The notes under the pieces were generated by a model that did not search any database, was not told the DNA's origin, and saw nothing but the letters and a program-made list of their open reading frames with translations. Positions 58,392 to 64,000 of a stretch of 64,000 nt of DNA are shown piece after piece (position 1 is the first letter of the stretch; each line of letters opens with the position of its first letter). The DNA comes from Talinum fruticosum. Lineage: Eukaryota; Streptophyta; Magnoliopsida; Caryophyllales; Talinaceae. The translations under genes and the position numbers were made by a program. Location: NCBI GenBank assembly GCA_021018815.1, contig JAITYX010000003.1:3644501-3708500 (forward strand). The letters run 5' to 3'.

Positions 58392-59871
58392 TGAAGACTC
58401 AAATCTTAACTCTAAGTATTTTATGAAAGACTCAGGTATAAACTTCTATCTCTCTTAAGTTTTGATTACAATTCATTCCGAGATACATACAAACTCCAAT
58501 CTAAGTTTTCATCGATGTTCTGTGTGACTCGGATAGCACTTTGTTGGATATCTTCTCTACTGAGGTATTCTCGACCTACTCGTAATCCACTCGGAACAAT
58601 CACATGATTAAATAATCCTTTTGACGTATTTTTCTGAGTACTAACTATGCTTGCTAAGGTAAAATGAATTATAGCATTAATTCAGTCTTCTTAGTTAGTT
58701 TATATCTTAGAGAATTATTTGATGGATCAAGTTCACTCACTCTAATGTTTATCCTTTAACCTGATATTTCTAGGATTTATTCTCAGCTGACTTTTAACCT
58801 ATTCGATATTAGACTTAGAATATTCTACTCTTTTAGGCCTAAGATAATTAAGCACTTAATTACTCAAATTTAAATATTATCTTTGCCTAATCTTGGACCA
58901 AAGTGTTTTATACTTTGAGAAACAATGTGGTTTGCTTTTCTAGGTTATTTAAACAAGGCTAATCTACTTTTGAATCTTCAAACAACCGGCTTCTAACCAT
59001 TAAACACCAGCAGACAGCTTTAGCCAATTCTGGATAGGACTCAAACACCGTGTCAAGGCTCGTCTTTTTCCAAAATCGGAAAACTTCAACGCTAGGATCA
59101 ATGGTGGTTTCCACCTTGCTTTTCGGACAACACCAATTGATTGGAACACCTTTTGGAGCAAATAGCCGTTCCCCAACGTTCACACTCCAACGGATTTTTC
59201 TAAGTGACTCGTAAAAGCCTCTACAACGGCTAGTAAAGACTTCGGCCTAGAAATCGGACTCAATGGCTACTCGCTTGGTTATCTATAAATAGAAGCCACC
59301 TCACAAGACTAAAAGGTTGTTGAACATTATTGTAAAACACATTACTTGAGCAAAAGTTATTGTTTTCATATTCAATCTTCTATTTACAACTCCCACTCGT
59401 ATTTAATATTTTCCGAGTTGTTAAAGTCTTGTAATCAGCTACATTCTTTTCTTACTTTCTATGTAAGGTCCCTTGACTGAGTTGTAAAGGTTAACTCAAT
59501 TCAATTGTCCCCGATTGTGAAGGTTATCTCAGTCAGGAAGTACTAGATCGGATAAGGTAACTTCTAAGTCTAGGAAAACACCGTAAGGAATTGTTTAAGG
59601 GAGCAATTCTGATAGAGTCAGTCCTTTGTATTTTGAGGATTCAAAATAGTGGATTTGACTTGGTGCTTGGATTAGCATTGTCGATAGTTTTCTGCCCCAT
59701 GAGGGTTTCCACGTATTTCTAAGTGTTTGCATTTCGTGTTCAATCTAAACTCGGACTCAACTGTTGATTTCTTTCTTAGCAAAAATTGTCTAAGTTCTTT
59801 TAAATTTCCTCATCACCCTATTCACCCCCACCCCTCTAGGGTGACTTAGACTCTCCAAGAGCAAACCTTCA
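58392..59871 (+). repeat. 3' LTR of element D
   Basis: Starts tgaagactcaaatc and ends caaaccttca; 1480 bases. Pairs with 13306-14690. TATA at 59284-59291. H2 is CCGATTG/CAGTCAGG with a G-U pair (59508-59537). A short insertion (cccca) breaks the H5 region near 59829. Confidence 0.88.
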
Positions 59872-60119
59872 TAAACCATAAAAAGCAAGCTTGAAAGTAT
59901 ATCTAGTGCCCTCAAGTTGTCCCACCTACTAATCTTGGATCACGAACGAATTTCGGCAGCAGTAACGGCAGGCAACGAGCTCAAACGGAAGGCAAAGAAG
60001 GCTTTTTATGGAGTTCAAGAAATGGAAAAGTGAGTGACGGTATAAAGAAATAGAGAGAGTAGAGAGTGGGAGAGAATGATATGAAGGATTTATAGTAAAA
60101 ATTAGGGTTGAAATTGTCT
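59872..60119. other. Spacer of unknown origin
   Basis: Not copia sequence. No coding motif. On minus it reads ccctaatttttactataaat (TATA-like at 60088-60095), followed by CT-rich leader-like text, so it could be the promoter part of another element or a gene. Nothing firmer can be said. Confidence 0.4.
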
Positions 60120-62216
60120 ATGGAATTCAAGAAAAAGGCTATGGTGGCTACCTGGAGCTATGATGAGTCGAAGAAGATGATGACACCGATGATGAATCAA
60201 AGTGTCTAATGGCTCTAACCGACTCGAAGGTGGATCTAAGTCGACAGTGATGTATCGGATATCGAGGAGATAGACTCTCGGAGGTAATCAACTCGAAGGT
60301 TTGCTCGTGGAGAGTCCGAGTCACCCTAGAAGGGGGTGAATAGGGTGAGGAAGTAATCTTGTTGAAATTCAATCTCTTTTCCCAAGTTAAAGACAGAATG
60401 CGCTTCCGAGTCAAAACAGAGTCGAAAAGTAGAGACTCGTAAAGACCGAATAGATATAATCGACAAGAGAAGCAAATGCTTTAAGACAAGTCCGAGTCTA
60501 GAATGAACTCGTAAAGTAAACACCGAGAGATTACATGGAAACCCTCCTGGGGCAGAAAACCACGAACCGTGTCAATCCGCACACGAAGTCAAATCCACTA
60601 TTTTGAGTCCACAAAATACCGTGAACTCGATCGAACCCGAGTTGCTCCCTTAGACAACTCTATACAAGTTTTCCTCGACTCGAAATTTCCTTATCTCGAT
60701 CTAGTACTTCCTAGCTGAGATAACCCTTACAGCTAGGGACAACTAAGCTGAGTTAACCCTTGCAGCTTAGTCAAGGGACCTTATAGAGAAAGTAAGAAAG
60801 TGTTTATAATCGAGTACAAGACCTTACAACTCGAGAGTAATGAATTACAGAGTGGGAGTTGTAAGTAGAAGATTGAGAATAAATACAATGACTTTGCTCA
60901 AGTACGTGTATTAACAATGAGTTCGACAATCTTCAAGTCTTGTGAAGTGGCTTCTATTTATAGATGACCGAGCGAGTAGCCGTTATCTCCATCTCGCCGA
61001 CCGAGAGTCCTCTCGTGACCGTTGATAGAAGCTTTCGAGTCACTCGAAAGTATCCGTTGTAATGTGAACATTGGACAACGGTTTAACTCTCTTGGAAGTC
61101 CAAAACCACTCGGCGGTGTCTTGAAAGATAAGGTGGAAACCACCGTTAAGCTTAGCGTTTCAGTTTTCCAGATTTGGAAACAGACAGCCTCGACACAATC
61201 TTCTCGGGACTCGGAGCAGAGAAGGTGAAAAGTCATGTCTCGCTGGTGATTTGACATTCTCAGCTCGGCTACTTTTATGGTTGGAAAAAGGTGTATCCTC
61301 GATTGGATAACCTACAAAAGTAAATCAATTTTGGTTCTCAAAGTATAAAATACTTTGGTCCAAGGTTAGACACGAGATAATAAAATAATTACGATAATTA
61401 AGCAACCGATTATCCGAGTCGAAACGAAATGGAATTTTCTCGAGTCCAATATCCATGTAGGTAAAAATTCCATCGAGTTAGTCCGAGCAAAGAATCAAGT
61501 TAAGTAAAGAACATCGAGTGAGATAACTTGATATAGACTAAGCAATAATCATACTAAAAATACCGACTACAACATAATAGAACTTATAACCGTAAATCGA
61601 TTCTCGAGTGAGAAAAGACGAGATACTAGTCTATTTAATCTGCGATAACTCGAGTGATGCTGGACTCGTAACAACGAACCAGCTTTTCTAAGTCACTTAC
61701 AGGTAAGCAGGAAATATAAGAAGTAAGAGCTGTATCACTTAGAGAAGATACAATTTTACTCAAAGAAGTTTCGAGACACAGAGAATGCCTTGGAATCAAA
61801 ACTCTATAAGTATGAGATGGTTATACTCGATTCATTTAATGCAACTCGTAAATGCGTTGAGAAGTGTCCGAGTCTTCATCAACTACTTCCTTAAGTTTTC
61901 TAAGCTTGATCATGCTAGATATATTTTTACTTTGGAAGAAAAGTCCAATTCTGAATCTTTTGAATTCAAAGAGAAACTGGAGTCTCTTAATGCTAAGAAC
62001 ATCATTTTGAAAAATGATTTAGAAAATTTGAGACAAAATCCGAAAGTACTTGAGACTAGTATTCAAGATAATGAGACCGAGTCTAAGTGCCTCAAAACAA
62101 AGAATGAGTAATTGAAAGGGAAGCTCAATGAATCTCAAAAGTAAGTTTTAAAACTCACACAAGGTTAGAAAAACCTTGATTTATTGCTTGGTTCCCAATG
62201 TGTCTCATTTCGAAAA
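60120..62216 (+). pseudogene. gag: gag fragment split by a solo LTR
   Basis: Pieces 60120-60292 and 61884-62216 join across the solo LTR. The left piece codes AMVATWS and the acidic Asp/Ser block after a lost knuckle. The right piece (open at 61884-62111) codes the coiled coil, with TLEEKSNSESFEFKEKLESL and a following Leu/Glu/Asn-rich stretch. Both ends are truncated: the left against the spacer, the right by LTR F. The host element is otherwise not seen. Confidence 0.78.
60293..61878 (-). mobile_element. Solo copia LTR, minus strand
   Basis: 1586 bases; reads tcgaaggtttgctcg on the left (tgaagg with TG read as TCG) and gagtcttca on the right. Perfect duplication tcaac (60288-60292 and 61879-61883). 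No body. TATA at 60955-60962 on minus. Closest to the C subfamily. Confidence 0.88.
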
Positions 62217-63764
62217 TAAAGGTTTGCTCTTGGAGAGACTAAGTCACCCTAGAGGGGGCTGAATAGGGTGATGAGGAAATTTAAACAAGTAATGGAAGAA
62301 TAAAACTAGAAATGACTTCGAGGAAAGTCCGAGTCTAGATTGGACTCAGAAAAGTACTAACTCGTAAAGTTATGTGGAAACCCTCCCGGGGCGTAAAACC
62401 ACGGTCAGTGCTAATCCAAGCACCAAGTCAAATCCACTATTTTGAATCCACAAAATACAAGTACAAAGACTCAACCAGAATTTCTCCCTTAGACAATTCC
62501 TTACAAGATTTTCCTAAACTCATAAATTCCCTTATCTAATCTAGTACTTCCTAACCGAGGTAACCTTTATTGTTAGGGACAACCGAGCTGAGTTAACCCT
62601 TACAGCTCCGCCAAGGGACCTCACTCGAAAGTAAGAAAGAGTGTTTATAACATATTACAAGACCTTACAACTCGGAAAGATGTTAAATACAGAGTTGGAG
62701 TTGTAAGTAGAAGATTGAGTATGAAATTAAATGACTTTTGCTTAAGTGCGTGTATTGACGGTTTCTTTTCAAGCAATCTTTAAGTCTTGAGAGTTGGCTT
62801 CTATTTATAGATAACCAAGCATATTAGTCGTTGTGACTATCTTTTGACTGGAAGTCCTTTATGACCGTTGCAATGGTTTTTCCGAGTCACTCGGAAAATA
62901 TCCGTTGAGGTGTGAACGTTGGGCAACGGCTCTTGACTCCTTTGGAAGTCCCAATCCACCGGTGGTGTCCGAAAAGTAGAGTGGAAACTATCGTTGAGCT
63001 TAGCGTTGTAGTTTTCCGGCTTTGGAAACAGACAACCATGACACAGTTGTCCGGTCTTAGGTTAGAGGTAGAAAAACCTTGTCTCGCAAAAGTAAATCAA
63101 TTTGACATCTTGAAGCTCGGTTACTTTTGTAATTCAAAAATTAGGATAGCCTTGTTTGAATAGCCTATAAAAGTAAATCAATTTGGTTCTCAAAGTATAA
63201 AATACTTTGGTCCAAGGTTAGACACAGATAATAATTTAATTAAGATAATTAAGTGCATAATTATCTCGAATCCTAAATGAGTGGAATTTTCCGAGTCTAA
63301 TATCCATTATACTCAAATTCCATCCGAGTTAGTCTAGAGGTAAAGCAAGTCGGATAAAGAACATCGAGTAAAAAGACTTGATCTAGACTGCCAATTCAAA
63401 CCAAACATGCTGACTTAGTAAGTTGAATTAACATAATAATTCAATCAAGCTTCGATCATGAAGTCGGATCCGAGTTTATGCAGATATGAGTGAGTGTTTA
63501 AACATGCAACATATCTCGAGTGTTGTCTTATTGACTCAAAACTGTGTGTGAAATGATAAGCAAGAATATGCTTTCTAAGTCAGTCACAATCAATTGAGAA
63601 CATATACGATAGTTTCGTAACACTCGAAAAGATGCTATACCACTCGGAAAAGCTTTTAAAACAGTATACAATGACTTTTAATCAAAACCTTATAGGAGAT
63701 GAAGTCTTATACCCGATTCCTTGATAGAACTCAGAATGATGTATATGTAAGGTTTAAGTCTTCA
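62217..63764 (-). repeat. 3' LTR of element F (body beyond the window)
   Basis: Plus strand begins taaaggtttgctc and ends aagtcttca; 1548 bases. It is followed on the right by a polypurine tract in minus orientation, so it is a 3' LTR. Wording is close to the X/Y subfamily. TATA at 62802-62809 on minus. Confidence 0.88.
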
Positions 63765-64000
63765 ATCTCCCCTTTTTGATGAAAGGCATTCCATACTTAG
63801 ACAGTAAACATTGTTAGTGATATAGATCTGGTTTTTCATCCTTTCTCAAAGGATAAATCAAAAAACATGATAGAATTGTGTAGAGTAAATATAGTGAATG
63901 AAACTTATATTCTATTAGAGCAAATAAGCTGAGATTGCATTAAAAAAAAAGCTAAAGTATCGGAGCAAGAAAATAACCGAGTATCGAGCAATGATAGACA
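63765..64000 (-). other. Polypurine tract and 3' UTR of element F
   Basis: atctccccttttt at 63765-63777 is the tract on the opposite strand. The rest matches the 3' UTR of X in reverse (for example gcattccatacttag and tatagatctggtttttcatc). No gene; continues past the window. Confidence 0.8.

Larger units (their letters stand above)
13306..59871 (+). mobile_element. Element D, the main host element
   Basis: A divergent copia subfamily. Its 5' LTR (13306-14690, its first part left of the window because X inserted there) pairs with the LTR at 58392-59871. The body is 14691-14748, 19496-26244 and 58142-58391; the rest is inserted DNA. It contains a solo LTR (14749-19490) just after the primer site and element E (26245-58136) in the 3' UTR. 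Removing these gives an ordinary LTR-gag-pol-ORF3-LTR order, with target duplications at both joints. Confidence 0.8.

Noticed and set aside
1..64000. CRISPR array, tRNA or rRNA genes, bacterial-type operons
   Set aside because: No spaced short repeats. The tRNA-like match is only the primer site. The sequence is plant retroelement DNA.

Overview
The window is plant nuclear DNA made almost wholly of nested long terminal repeat (LTR) retrotransposons. I found no cellular gene I can support. Nearly all of it is one Ty1/copia family in several subfamilies. The order gag (CCHC knuckle plus long coiled coil), protease, integrase, reverse transcriptase, RNase H fits copia. Three further traits fit the Sirevirus (SIRE/Maximus) lineage as I know it: an extra ORF (ORF3, env-like position) after pol, LTRs of about 1.5 kb in elements of 9.5-11 kb, and repeated polypurine tracts before the 3' LTR. 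LTRs run TGAAG...CTTCA and the primer site resembles the complement of initiator tRNA-Met. The host species cannot be told from the sequence.

Layout. Positions 1-13305: element X. Its LTRs are 1-1431 (start cut by the window) and 11856-13305. A second, different LTR (Y, 9221-10748) sits inside its ORF3, so the body looks like an X/Y chimera. X lies in the 5' LTR of element D (visible at 13306-14690). D runs to 59871 and is the main host. It carries a solo copia LTR at 14749-19490, which itself contains a probable Ty3/gypsy-type solo LTR (15566-18719, 5-bp target duplication). D gag, pol and ORF3 follow at 19497-26049. Element E (26245-58136, duplication ttatg) sits in D's 3' UTR. E is split by minus-strand element R (28615-38085, duplication tagct) in gag and by element C (43929-54879, duplication ccgga) in ORF3. 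Before E's 3' LTR lies a second copy of D's ORF3/3' UTR (54991-56623), a sign of illegitimate unequal recombination. D closes at 58392-59871. Right of D are an unassigned spacer, a gag fragment broken by a minus-strand solo LTR (60293-61878, duplication tcaac), and the 3' LTR of minus-strand element F, whose body lies beyond the window.

Every gag-pol and ORF3 is broken by frameshifts and stops. Many breaks and most differences between LTR copies sit at inferred CAG or CTG trinucleotides, which appear as CGAG, CGG, TAG, CTCG, TCG, CCG or CTA. Even the tRNA primer site shows this in all five copies. Plain decay does not easily explain it; base-calling error at CHG-methylated sites is a strong alternative, so the elements may be less damaged than they look.

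Biologically notable: a conserved TATA box between pol and ORF3, which suggests that ORF3 has its own promoter; ORF3 products with a basic N terminus, a coiled coil, an acidic block and an Arg/Ser tail instead of envelope traits; and a chain of U5 hairpins whose stems covary between subfamilies.
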